Shown piece after piece: positions 21,689 through 32,112 of a stretch of DNA of 64,000 bases (its first letter is position 1; each line of letters begins with the position of its first letter). The notes under the pieces were generated by a model. That model was not told the DNA's origin and made no database searches. It saw only the letters and a program-made list of their open reading frames with translations. Source of the DNA: Punica granatum (lineage: Eukaryota > Streptophyta > Magnoliopsida > Myrtales > Lythraceae); NCBI RefSeq assembly GCF_007655135.1, contig NC_045128.1, positions 5,890,001 to 5,954,000 on the forward strand, given 5' to 3'. The translations under genes and the position numbers were made by a program.

Positions 21689-23578
21689 CTATTTGGAGGC
21701 TTCAAGCATACCGGCTATACTTCGGCAAACATGAAGTTTCTCCCTAGCGAAAGGTTTTGTCATCATATCAGCTCCATTCTCATCGGTGTGCACTTTGTCT
21801 AGCTTCACCAGCTTGGACTCCAACACATCTCTAATCCAATGAAACTTGATATCGATATGTTTCGACCTCGAATGGAAAGTGGGATTCTTGCAAAGATGAA
21901 TGGCGCTTTGACTATCACAGTGTAGAACATACCTTTCTTGCTTCAAGCTCAACTCCTGCAAAAACTTTTGCAACCACAACATCTCCTTGCAACCTTCGGT
22001 CACCGCAATGTATTCGGCTTCCGTTGTAGACAAAGCGATGCACTTTTGAAGCCTTGATTGCCATGAGATAGCTCCCCCTGCAAAAGTCATCAAGTATCCC
22101 GAAGTGGATTTCCGGGAATCGATATCTCCTGCCATATCTGCATCCGTGTAGCCCACTAACTCCGGCTTACCAGTGCCAAAGTGTAAACACACCTTGGATG
22201 TTCCTCTGAGATACCTCAGGATCCATTTAACCGCATTCCAATGCTCTTTCCCCGGATTGGAGAGAAAACGACTTACCACACCAACAGAATGAGCGATATC
22301 TGGTCTTGTACAGACCATGGCATACATCAAACTTCCTACAGCTGATGAGTAAGGAACTTTCTTCATCTCTTCTTTCTCCTTCTCACTTGTAGGACATTGC
22401 TTCGAGCTAAGTTTGAAATGAGAAGCAAGTGGTGATGAAACTGGTTTAGCATTACCCATGTTGAACCGATCCAAAATCTTCTCGATGTACTTCTCTTGAG
22501 AAAGCCAAAGTTTTCCACTTGATCTGTCACGAGAAATATGCATCCCAAGGATCTGCTTTGCCGGTCCCAAATCCTTCATGGCAAAGGACTTGTTGAGCTC
22601 CTTCTTCAACTCTGTAATCTTGCTCATATCATGACCAACAAGTAGCATATCATCCACATATAACAGTAAAATGATAAAATCACCATTCGAGAATTGTTTC
22701 ACGAACACACAATGATCTGAAGTTGTCCGTGTGTAGCCATGGCTCAACATGAAAGAGTCAAACTTTTTATACCACTGCCGAGGTGCTTGCTTAAGCCCAT
22801 ACAAGCTCTTTCTCAGTCTGCACACCAAATGCTCCTTACCTTTAACTCGGAATCCTTCAGGCTGCTCCATATATATTTCTTCCTCCAAGTCACCATGTAG
22901 GAAAGCTGTTTTTACATCGAGCTGCTCGATCTCCAAATTTAGACTAGCTGCCAGTGCGAGAACAACTCGGATCGATGACATCTTGACAACAGGCGAGAAG
23001 ATCTCCTCGAAGTCAACTCCTTTCTTCTGGTTGAAACCTTTCACTACCAGCCGAGCTTTGTATCGAGGTCGCGAGTTCTCTGTCTTCAACCTGTAGACCC
23101 ATTTGTTCTTCAATGCTCTCTTACCTTGCGGTAGCTTCACTAGGTCATACGTGTGATTTTCAGACAAGGAGTTCATCTCCTCATTCATCGCCTTCAACCA
23201 GTGCTCCTTGTACTCATGTGCCACAGCTTCATCATAGCACTCAGGTTCTCCCCCGTCAGTCAGTAGCACATATTCATGAGGCGGATATCTTGTAGATGAT
23301 CGTCTTATTCTATCAGATTGTCTAGGTAGATCTGCAGGCTCTAACTGTAACTGCGAGCCTGTATCATCCGTAGTCACATCATCATCTACTTGAGGAATCT
23401 CACCCCCAGTCGTGGTTTCTTCATACTCACCAGGTACCTCTTCCATTGGATGCTCTACATCAACCGGTACAGGAATAGAGATCTCGCGAGGATTGCCTAC
23501 ACTGGCCTTCTCTAACTTTTGCAAATCCTCGATTGTCTGGTCCTCAAAGAAGACAATCCCTGCTCCTGATGATCTTCT
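21689..23578 (-). CDS. Copia pol, reverse transcriptase and RNase H part (downstream of a frameshift)
   Basis: Continues the polyprotein in a different frame from the upstream part. After a variable acidic linker come the reverse transcriptase blocks (KNKWVYRLK, KARLVVKGF, FLHGDLEEEIYMEQPEGF, YGLKQAPRQWY and the catalytic YVDDMLLVG). The copia RNase H blocks follow (TDADMAGD, STSGY, ALSTTEAEY, KHIDIKFH). The frame is open from above the break to its normal stop at 21689. The catalytic YVDD is intact. As it stands this part has no start of its own that would be used in a gag-pol polyprotein, so without frameshifting this copy cannot make its polymerase. Confidence 0.93.
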   Translation of the reverse strand, partial: RRSSGAGIVFFEDQTIEDLQKLEKASVGNPREISIPVPVDVEHPMEEVPGEYEETTTGGEIPQVDDDVTTDDTGSQLQLEPADLPRQSDRIRRSSTRYPPHEYVLLTDGGEPECYDEAVAHEYKEHWLKAMNEEMNSLSENHTYDLVKLPQGKRALKNKWVYRLKTENSRPRYKARLVVKGFNQKKGVDFEEIFSPVVKMSSIRVVLALAASLNLEIEQLDVKTAFLHGDLEEEIYMEQPEGFRVKGKEHLVCRLRKSLYGLKQAPRQWYKKFDSFMLSHGYTRTTSDHCVFVKQFSNGDFIILLLYVDDMLLVGHDMSKITELKKELNKSFAMKDLGPAKQILGMHISRDRSSGKLWLSQEKYIEKILDRFNMGNAKPVSSPLASHFKLSSKQCPTSEKEKEEMKKVPYSSAVGSLMYAMVCTRPDIAHSVGVVSRFLSNPGKEHWNAVKWILRYLRGTSKVCLHFGTGKPELVGYTDADMAGDIDSRKSTSGYLMTFAGGAISWQSRLQKCIALSTTEAEYIAVTEGCKEMLWLQKFLQELSLKQERYVLHCDSQSAIHLCKNPTFHSRSKHIDIKFHWIRDVLESKLVKLDKVHTDENGADMMTKPFAREKLHVCRSIAGMLEASK

Positions 23579-25655
23579 TGCTATCAGGGTCCCAAAGCCT
23601 GTACCCGAACTCTTCATGTGCATAACCCAAGAAGATGCACTGTTTTGCCTTGGCATCAAGTTTTGATCTTTCATCTCGAGGAATGTGAACAGATGCCCTG
23701 CACCCGAATACTCTGAGATGCTTGTATGATACTTTCTTGCCGGTCCACACCTGCTGGGGTACATCTCCATCAAGTGCAACTGACGGTGTAAGATTAATAA
23801 GATCAACCGCTGACCTCATTGCCTCGCCCCAGAAAGGCTTAGACAGTTTCGCTTGAGAAAGCATACAACGAACTCTCTCAACAATTGTGCGGTTCATCCT
23901 CTCTGCAAGCCCGTTCTGTTGTGGTGTCTTCGGTACCGTCTTCTCAAGTTTGATACCGTGAGTCCTGCAATAGTTCTCAAAAGGACCTCTATACTCACCA
24001 CCATTATCAGCTCTGACACATTTTAGCTTCATGCCTGTTTCTCTTTCCACTGCTACATGGAAGTTCTTGAAAATCTCAGTCACCTGATCTTTAGTTCTCA
24101 TAGGGTAAGCCCAAACTTTCCTGGTGTGATCATCTATAAATGTCACAAAATAGAGAGTACCACCAAGAGATCTATCCGACATAAAACAAACATCTGTATG
24201 CACAAGATCAAGTATATGATGGCATCTAGAGGGACGACTTCTAACAAAAGAAACTCTCCTCTGCTTACCAGCTAAACAGTGATCACAAGTGCTCAAGTGC
24301 ATACCTTTAACGGGCAAAGACTGATTTCTAGCAAGAATTTGAATACCTTTCTCGCTGATATGCCCAAGTCTCCTATGCCATAGCTCGATAGGATAATCCT
24401 CAGCAACATTAACCTGATCGGAATTGTGTTTGGCACGCAGCCTGTAGAGAGTGTCGGTCTTCTGACCCCGTGCCACAATCAACGAACCCTTGGAGAGCTT
24501 CCATCTCCCATTACTAAATTCGTTACTGTAGCCTTCATCATCAAGCTGACCCGTCGAGATTAGGTTAAGGCGAATTTCTGGAACATGCCTCACCTTCTTC
24601 AAAAACAACTTGCAGCCAAGCTCGGTCTCTAGACAGACATCACCAATACCGACAATCTTGCATGATTGTCCATTCCCCATTCTCACATAACCATAGTCCC
24701 CGGTAGTGTAAGATGAAAAGAAATCCCGATGAGGAGTGACATGAAACGAGGCACCTGTATCTGCAACCCAGGTAGAGTCCTGACATGTGAAATTCACATA
24801 AGCTTCATCGCAAATGATGTAGGTCTCTCCATCAGATGCCACTGCTGTAGTGCCTTCTTCCTTCTTGCTCTCACCGTTGCCATTCTGATTTTTCTTCAGA
24901 GCTCTACACTCCCTTTTGTAGTGTCCCTCTTTTCCACAGTGATAGCAAGTGACCACTTTCCTCGTCTTCGACTTTGATCTGCCCCTCGATTTGCCACGTG
25001 AGTTACTATGCTTGGAAGAGAAATTTCTGCTTTGACTTCTCCCCCGTTGTTCAGTAACCAAAGCTTCAGACTGAATGGAAATTCCCGTGCCTTTCCTTCT
25101 AGTCTCCTCATTAAATAAACTGTCTGTCACCGTAGCCAACGATAGCTTCCCGTTTGGCGCAGAATTGCTTAATGCAACCACAAGTGTGTCCCAATTATCC
25201 GGTAGAGTCCCTAAAAGTAGACAGGCCTGCAACTCATCGGGTAATATTATCTCCAGGTTCGTCAACTGGTTAATAATATCCTGGAAATTACTCATGTGCG
25301 CAGCCATATCACCTCCATCCTGGAAACGAAGATGAACCAGCTTCTTCACGAGGAATGCCTTATTTTGTGGTGTCTTCCTCGCATAGAGATTTGTCAATTT
25401 ATCCCACAAAGCTTTCGCATTTGTCTCCTGAGCAACATGATGATAAATACTATTGTCTATCCACTGCCGAATCAAACCAATAGTCTTCCGATTTGTGCGT
25501 TCCCAAGCCTTGTCATCCTTATCTTTGGGTTTCGCGGAATCCCCTTCAATAGGATCGTACAAATCCCTGCAAAATAGAAGATCCTCCATCCGAGACTTCC
25601 ATATAGAGTAGTTGGTTGCATTCAACTTGAACATAGATCCTGTAGATTCCTCCAT
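23544..25655 (-). CDS. Copia gag, protease and integrase part
   Basis: Starts at ATG 25655 shortly after the primer-binding site. Gag domain is followed by an arginine/serine-rich stretch and one CCHC zinc knuckle (CYHCGKEGHYKREC). The aspartic protease has the active-site motif DTGA (within WVADTGASFHV). The integrase has an HHCC finger (HRRLGH, CDHCLAGK) and the acidic triad (HTDVC, ADNGGEY with the later TPQQNGLAERMNR block supplying the glutamate). The frame ends at a TGA (23546-23544) a few codons after a break at about 23558-23562, where a small indel shifts the polyprotein into the downstream frame. Confidence 0.93.
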   Translation of the reverse strand: MEESTGSMFKLNATNYSIWKSRMEDLLFCRDLYDPIEGDSAKPKDKDDKAWERTNRKTIGLIRQWIDNSIYHHVAQETNAKALWDKLTNLYARKTPQNKAFLVKKLVHLRFQDGGDMAAHMSNFQDIINQLTNLEIILPDELQACLLLGTLPDNWDTLVVALSNSAPNGKLSLATVTDSLFNEETRRKGTGISIQSEALVTEQRGRSQSRNFSSKHSNSRGKSRGRSKSKTRKVVTCYHCGKEGHYKRECRALKKNQNGNGESKKEEGTTAVASDGETYIICDEAYVNFTCQDSTWVADTGASFHVTPHRDFFSSYTTGDYGYVRMGNGQSCKIVGIGDVCLETELGCKLFLKKVRHVPEIRLNLISTGQLDDEGYSNEFSNGRWKLSKGSLIVARGQKTDTLYRLRAKHNSDQVNVAEDYPIELWHRRLGHISEKGIQILARNQSLPVKGMHLSTCDHCLAGKQRRVSFVRSRPSRCHHILDLVHTDVCFMSDRSLGGTLYFVTFIDDHTRKVWAYPMRTKDQVTEIFKNFHVAVERETGMKLKCVRADNGGEYRGPFENYCRTHGIKLEKTVPKTPQQNGLAERMNRTIVERVRCMLSQAKLSKPFWGEAMRSAVDLINLTPSVALDGDVPQQVWTGKKVSYKHLRVFGCRASVHIPRDERSKLDAKAKQCIFLGYAHEEFGYRLWDPDSKKIIRSRDCLL

Positions 25656-25690
25656 CTTGAAAACACCGAAAAAACTCAAACTTCTCTAAC

Positions 25691-25709
25691 CCGAATCTCT
25701 GATACCACT
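25691..25709 (-). other. Copia primer-binding site
   Basis: On the minus strand TGGTATCAGAGATTCGG follows the 5' LTR after two bases. The first twelve bases are the classical complement of the 3' end of the initiator-Met tRNA. Confidence 0.93.
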
Positions 25710-26443
25710 TGTTGGGGATAGGGATGTACTCAACCAAACAATAACGCAGCGATTAATCTTCCTCCCCTTCTAGTGTAATCGAGATAGGAACTAATCAAAT
25801 CAACCAACAAGCAGTAAAGTAAAACAACACCAAGAATTTTACGTGGAAAACCCCAATGTGGGGAAAAACCACGGGACCAACTCCGAATCAACGATCCACT
25901 ATGAAGGTTATACAATGTCTTTCATCAAGGGTAAACCCTTGGATCACCAAACTCAAGAGAAACACTCTCTTGGATCACCCAAATACTAAATTCGTCACCC
26001 ACACCGGGTGGTTCACAAAATCAGCTGAAACAGCACCTACAGAGCTCGAATAGAAATTCTGACCGTTCAGAAGTTAGCCCCACGTGTTGTGAAGCTGCTG
26101 TCAAAATTTCGTCCCAATCGGAGTTCGTTTGATGTCCCGATCGAGGTTTGATCTCCAGCTGCACGCTGCCCCTGTTGAGCAGAATTCTCCTCTGCTCTTC
26201 CTCTGTTCTGCTGTCTGCTGTCTGCTTGCGGCTGCCCCTTTTCTGCTGTCTGCCGCTTCTTTCTTCTACAGCCTTCTCCTATATTCTTTTCTGCCGCTGC
26301 TGCTATATATATATATATATATATATATATGTCGCCTAACAAATATAAACCCTAACTAAAATGGGTCTTGGGCCTATTAAAGCCCGATAAAAGCCCAATA
26401 CAATTTGAGCCCAACTTCCTCCAAATTGGAGGGATACCCAACA
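25710..26443 (-). repeat. Copia 5' LTR
   Basis: 734 bp, near-identical to 20942-21673. As the 5' LTR of a minus-strand element it contains the promoter. The plus-strand (TA)n run at 26305-26330 is slightly longer than in the other LTR. Confidence 0.95.
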
Positions 26444-27070
26444 GTTTCGTACGTGCTTCAGTTTGTCATCATAGTATCTCGTTGCGAAAACAATAGCCAG
26501 GGCTATATGTATTATTATTTCTGTTAATACAGGTATTTAATGTCATTCGAGTCCTTTGCCTTAATCGAAACATACTAACCCGAGGGACTCGATTTTCAAG
26601 TGCTGAGCAAATCAAACAAGACGTTCATTGTGACATGTATAGAAATACCAACCGTTGTTGCCTATAGTCAAAAGTATTCTCGATTTCCTTAAGGAAATTC
26701 TATTTGATTATGGGCCACCATAGTAAGTCGAGAGTAAAATAAAATATCTTGTGTTAAAGAAAATTATGCCCATAAAAAATTATTAGCCAGTCATTAAAAG
26801 TACATACAATATATATAAATAATATATGTATGAATGTATGTATGAGAGGGAAGGGAAGGTTCCCATCAAGTTCACGAGGTAAGTACTCTTTATTTTAGGC
26901 CAACAAAGGAATGAGAGTGACAGGGTGGTTTGTCTTGTAATGGCCCCCTTCATGCAAATGGAGGAGCCTGGAAACTTGGACAAGCTCTGAAAATCAGAGC
27001 TCTTCCATCAACTCAAGAAGAAAGAAAAAGAATACTTCACATTTACATCGTATATTGTATATATACATTG
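26444..27070. other. Upstream region of the AGPase gene
   Basis: Intergenic DNA between the copia 5' LTR and the AGPase promoter, with short TA-rich runs (26810-26835, 27050-27080). No gene seen. The recent copia insertion lies about 640 bp upstream of the TATA-like box of the gene. Confidence 0.5.
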
Positions 27071-27083
27071 TATATATACTTAA

Positions 27084-27090
27084 TATAAAT
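27084..27090 (+). promoter_or_regulatory. TATA box of the AGPase gene
   Basis: TATAAAT about 30-35 bp before the likely transcription start in the CT-rich stretch around 27115-27130. A leader intron follows: donor GTGAGT at 27276, acceptor TTGCAG ending at 27670. Confidence 0.6.
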
Positions 27091-27695
27091 ACACCCGAGT
27101 TAAATGCAAGATCTTTCGTGAGGACTCTCAGGCCACGGCAGAGAGAAAGGCAGAGCCATCACCCCAGTCAGCTCCTCACGGGTTTCACTTGCCTCCCAAC
27201 TCCCATTGCCACCAATCTTCGAGCTCCCTTGCAGCCTGCAAGTGGGTGGGTTCAGAGTCAGCTCTTCTGGGTTGGGTGAGTTATGGTCTTCTGGCTGCAA
27301 AGTTTGGATCTTTTTAGCATCTGTTGGAGTTTAAGGAGCTGATGTTATGTGGGCACCTTTCAAGTTTTTGAGCTTGATATGTTTTTCTTTTTTTAATGAT
27401 GTTTTCGTAGATTCCTGAGTTTGCCCTTTTGCTTGGAAGTTCACTTTTCGCTTTGCTTGGATCGGGTTGTCGGCTCTGATCTGGGACTTTAAGTGTGTGT
27501 CACTACTGTCACTCCTCTGCTTATTATAATCCATTTTCCTAATCTCTACTTTACTTCAATCAGACTTTTCGTTTCTTTCGTCAGTTTTTTATTCAACATC
27601 TGAAGAGGTCTCTTTTATGTGCGTGCGTGCGTGTGTGGTTTCTTATTTATTTGTCAACTTGGGGTTGCAGCGGAAGATCAGAATCACCTTTGACA

Positions 27696-30600
27696 ATGGA
27701 TTCTTGCTGTGTGGGCTTAAGGGCTCGTACTCATTTGCCTCGAGCTAGCACGGGCGTCAAAAATGGCGGTGTCGGGTTGTTGGGGGAGAGAGTCAGAGGC
27801 AGCTTGAATCAGAGCGTTTGGGTTGATCAGGTTGCAAGGAGTCTGAGAGATGATGAGAGTGGTCGAGCCAAGAGGAAGATCAAGCCCGGTGCTGCTTCTG
27901 CCATTATCACCTCGAATAACTCTCCCGAGACACTGGTGAACAAATATGATTTTCCAAGCTGGATTGTGGATTTTTCTTGCAGATTGTCTAAGTTCGATTG
28001 CACGAGTTTGATTTGAGTCTTTTCTTGTGTTGTTTGTTGAAACTGTTTTAGACTGTGAAGGCTCCGGTATTTCCTAGACAGAGAGCAGACCCGAAAAATG
28101 TGGCTTCGATCATATTAGGAGGAGGTGCGGGGACTCATCTGTTTCCGCTCACAAGAAGAGCTGCAACACCTGCTGTAAGAAAATTTTCACTACACTACCT
28201 GATCTACACCACTTACCTTGTAGGAACTTTATTAAATAGATCGTTATGAAAATTTATATTTGGTTGTCGAAAACTGTTATTGTGCTACTGTTCGATTATT
28301 TTCGATCTTGAATATTTGGTTCTCTCCATTGGTATGTTGAAAACTAATAAACGGGGAGTAATAGATGTGTCTTAGCGCGAAATTTTTCTGAAAGAAAAGA
28401 TGACTGCTTTTTTAGGTCCCAGTAGGTGGGTGCTACAGGCTCATAGACATCCCGATGAGCAATTGTATCAACAGTGGAATCAACAAGATATGCGTGCTGA
28501 CCCAGTTCAACTCTGCTTCTCTCAATCGCCATATCGCCCGCACTTACTTTGGGAATGGCATCAACTTTGGAGATGGATTTGTGGAGGTACACTCCTTCCT
28601 TGTCAATAGTATTTGTTTCCCGGTTGATTCTTGTGTTTTTTTCATGTTCCTGTTTTAGAAAATCACCTTCATGTTATTTTCATTTGGAGATCTTAATGCT
28701 TAATTAAAGTTACTTTGCCGGATAACAGGTTTTGGCAGCCACTCAGACGTCGGGAGAAACAGGAAAGCAATGGTTTCAAGGAACAGCTGATGCTGTTAGG
28801 CAATTCATATGGGTTTTTGAGGCAAGTACTAGTGCATATAACTTGCCGAGTTTTCTTCTCTCTAAATTAATTTTTTCAGTGAACTTTCCAGCTCCTCTCA
28901 TAAGCATGTGGAATTCTGTAGGATGCCAAAAACAGGAACGTTGAGAACATTCTGATTTTGGCTGGGGATCAGCTGTACCGAATGGATTATATGGACTTTG
29001 TACAGGTAAATGGTAAAACAAGGCAGAACTGAGATATTTTCCTTGGTTTTTATATTTATAGAAGCCTTTCTTATGCAATCTTATTTGCAATAACAGAATC
29101 ATATAGACCGAAATGCAGAGATATCTGTATCATGTGCTCCAGTCGGTGAAAGGTTTGCCTCTAATTCGTTTCTGTTTGTTTTTTTCTCTAGAATCAAGCA
29201 TCTCTGTTTAACTAGCCTGTTGATCTCTTGATTTTTTTCTTTTTCTTAACTTTTGAGTCTTGTACAATGGAAAGGACAACTTTTAAATGCTTACATGCTA
29301 ATTTACTTTATGATGATTGGATTTACAGCCGTGCATCAGATTACGGATTGGTGAAGATTGACAGCAGAGGTCGAATCATCCAGTTTTCTGAGAAGCCAAA
29401 GGGTGATAATCAGAAAGCTATGGTAAGAATTAAGCACATTTCTTTTTTGGGCCTATGTCATGTCGTTTGTCATATTATTCCAAAGATATGGTATTTCAAA
29501 TAGGCCTACGTCATGTCCTAAGTCTGTTTGTCGTATTATTCTATATAAATATAGTGTCTCGAGTAAATCTCTGCAGATTCCTCGACTTGTATGGACTTAC
29601 AAGAATGCAATGTTGAGGTAAAACGGAGCTCAGTTTTTGTATTGATTTTTCAACTAATTGAATGGAACAGAAGGGACCACTGTATCGGATGACATTAAAC
29701 AACACTGCCTTAAACATGTGAGCTTGTTTGTATTTAATCGGGAATGTAAATAACGATGGATAATGTTTGATTTAAAGTGGACATAAAATCACATGCACTT
29801 CACACTTTCTCTTCTTATAACCAAGAAGCTTCTTTAAGGCTTTACTTTCTTTTTGTACCGAAGTCCTGAACATCACAAAGAAATGCTTGAGGTCATTCCA
29901 ATCTTATTTGATGGATCTTGCAGCGAGTAGATACCACAACGATCGGATTGCCTCCGCATGAAGCTGCTAGATCTCCTTATATTGCTTCAATGGGAGTCTA
30001 CATCTTCAAGACGGATACCTTGTTAAATATGCTGAAATGGAGGTACCCTACATCCAACGACTTTGGATCTGAGATCATCCCTGCAGCTGTGCTGGAACAT
30101 GATGTTCAGGTAACAGAAACTGCTTCACTTGGAAGAGGCTTTGTGTTGTAAAAATTTCCGTTCTCATGGCTTTGCTTGTGGTCTTCACATTTCGACATCG
30201 ATAGGCTTACATCTTTCGGGATTACTGGGAGGACATCGGGACCATCAAGTCCTTCTATGATGCTAACTTGGCTCTTACCGAAGAGGTATGATTGCAACGG
30301 TGCTTGTGCATTTCTTCCTTTAGCTAGAATCAAATCTCACACTCCTGAAGGAAATGATATCTAAAGGAAACATTGTTCAGAGCTAATGCGAACTCTTCTG
30401 AAACCATCAGTGTGCATAAATTAAAGGCAGTTTAGACATTCCGAGCTCGAAGTACTACTGATTTTATTGGTTCTTTCTTACAGGTTCCGAAATTCGAATT
30501 CTACGACCCAAAAACGCCTTTCTACACATCTCCGCGTTTTTTGCCACCAACAAAAATGGAAAGATGCCACGTGAGCTGGATTTCCTCTCATCTGCTTTCT

Positions 30601-31317
30601 CTTGTCCACCTTATTCCAAACAAAAGACTAAGCTTTCTTCTAATTCTCATGTTGGACTTTTACAGATAAAGGATGCAATAATCTCACACGGTTGTTTCTT
30701 ACGAGAATGTACTGTGGAACACTCCATTGTCGGTGAAAGGTCCCGCTTAGACTATGGTGTTGAGCTGAAGGTAGATGTGTTTTTATTCTTAAGCTTATGA
30801 TACTCTTCCCATCCCCTGATTTGGGAAAAGGAACACGAGAACTGATTTCCTCCTCTTTCTCTCGACTTTTTGATAGGATACCATAATGATGGGTGCAGAC
30901 TATTATCAGACTGAGTCAGAAATTGCCTCTCTGCTTGCCGAAGGGAAGATTCCGATTGGGATTGGGCAGAATACAAAGATCAAGTGAGAGTCTACTACAA
31001 AGTTTGTCGATTTACTGTTATGATTGAATGCACTGTATGCACTTCTAACCGTGTTTTTTGGTTCTTTCTGCGAAGGAATTGCATAATTGATAAGAACGTA
31101 AAAATTGGAAAAGACGTGGTCATCCACAACAAAGATGTAAGTTCGATTCTCAATCTGAATACTATAACCCTCATAGGGAATTTTTCCAAGTTAATCGGTG
31201 ATCTGTGATGTATAGGGTGTTCAAGAAGCGGACAGGTCAGAGGATGGATTTTACATCCGATTGGGAATCACGGTCATCCTGGAGAAGGCAACAATAGAAG
31301 ACGGGATGGTCATATAA
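27696..31317 (+). CDS. APL: ADP-glucose pyrophosphorylase large subunit, plastidial
   Basis: Glucose-1-phosphate adenylyltransferase large subunit: with the small subunit it makes ADP-glucose, the committed step of plastid starch synthesis. Fourteen coding exons keep one frame: 27696-27935, 28052-28174, 28416-28586, 28729-28821, 28922-29005, 29097-29152, 29329-29422, 29924-30109, 30205-30285, 30484-30570, 30666-30770, 30877-30983, 31076-31136, 31216-31317; 529 aa, normal length. Intron 4 is GC-AG (GCAAGT donor at 28822). Residues 1-80 are transit-peptide-like. The nucleotidyltransferase domain follows with [15 protein letters not shown] (Asp225) and SEKPKG, then the left-handed beta-helix ([14 protein letters not shown]). 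His109 and Thr119 replace the Arg and Lys conserved in catalytic subunits, so a mainly regulatory (allosteric) role is inferred. The first ATG after the leader intron was taken. Confidence 0.96.
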
Positions 31318-32112
31318 AGGGCCTCTTGCTATATTGAAGACAGGCGGAGGAGGAGCTTTTTTGGGGGAGAGTGCGATGCCTCGGAGCAATTCCATTGGAA
31401 CACCAGAAGAAAACGAGGTACTGTCCTGTGATTATCCAGTAGCCGGGATCTAATCTCGAGTTCTTACTATATTATTACAGGGAAAAAGGTATGATAATCA
31501 CTATATTGTACGATATGTAGAGTAGAATTTTGTTATGTTCATGTACCATATGACGCTATTACGGTGGAGACATCAAGAGAGGGGGCTGATTATAGTCTGT
31601 TAATGATCAGTTTCGGAATAATGAGTCCCGGCATGTTGCCGGTTGTTACCGGGCTTTTAAATGAGAATGCTGCTGGAGGCAGATCTGAGCACTTCGTCGG
31701 AAGTAATATGTATTAGAACTTAATCGGAAAGTGATAATCCCGGAACTGTCCAATGCATTGTGGTACTGGTTACAATACAATGTGGTATCTTTGGATTTTA
31801 CTAATTTCGGAATTGTAAATTTCTCGCATCTCCCAAGTTTATATCGACCAACTTCAGTATTTGCATTTGCTATTATATCTTTAGTGTAATTGATAAACCA
31901 CCATTCGTGAAGGTGTTCGCCTACATGAGTTTGATAATAATCATATGCAATCTGTCCTGGTGCCACATGGCGGTGCGCGGCAAATGCCGTGTGGCAGTTC
32001 GTAGCCATTAACATGAGCAGTTGCAAATTTCCAGCATCAGAGAGAGAGAGAGAGAACTGGAAGACACAATTGTTGATTGTAGAACCGCTGTGTCAGAATT
32101 TAGGCATAAGGA
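31318..32112. other. AGPase 3' UTR and upstream region of the CBS gene
   Basis: The first part is the AGPase 3' untranslated region. A (GA)n run (AGAGAGAGAGAGAGA) at 32038-32053 lies in the probable 5' leader of the next gene. A minus-strand 126-codon frame (31646-32026) has no recognisable domain and is rejected as chance. Confidence 0.5.

Larger units (their letters stand above)
20942..26443 (-). mobile_element. Full-length Ty1/copia LTR retrotransposon, about 5.5 kb, very recent
   Basis: Two near-identical LTRs of about 733 bp bracket one gag-pol region on the minus strand. Domain order is Gag, zinc knuckle, protease, integrase, reverse transcriptase, RNase H, the copia order. The minus-strand primer-binding site TGGTATCAGAGATTCGG abuts the 5' LTR and matches the initiator-Met tRNA. 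A purine tract (GGGAGGGGGAGTT) abuts the 3' LTR. Both LTRs begin TGTTGGG and end CCCAACA. I do not find a perfect 5-bp target duplication (left TCGTT, right GTTTC). Gag form and domain sequences suggest the Tork/Tnt1-like lineage, not tested. Confidence 0.97.

Noticed and set aside
20942..26443. Segmental duplication (the two 730-bp identical blocks)
   Set aside because: They are the LTRs of one copia element with a correctly placed primer site and purine tract.
31646..32026. 126-codon minus-strand frame between AGPase and the CBS gene
   Set aside because: Lies in UTR/promoter DNA and has no domain.
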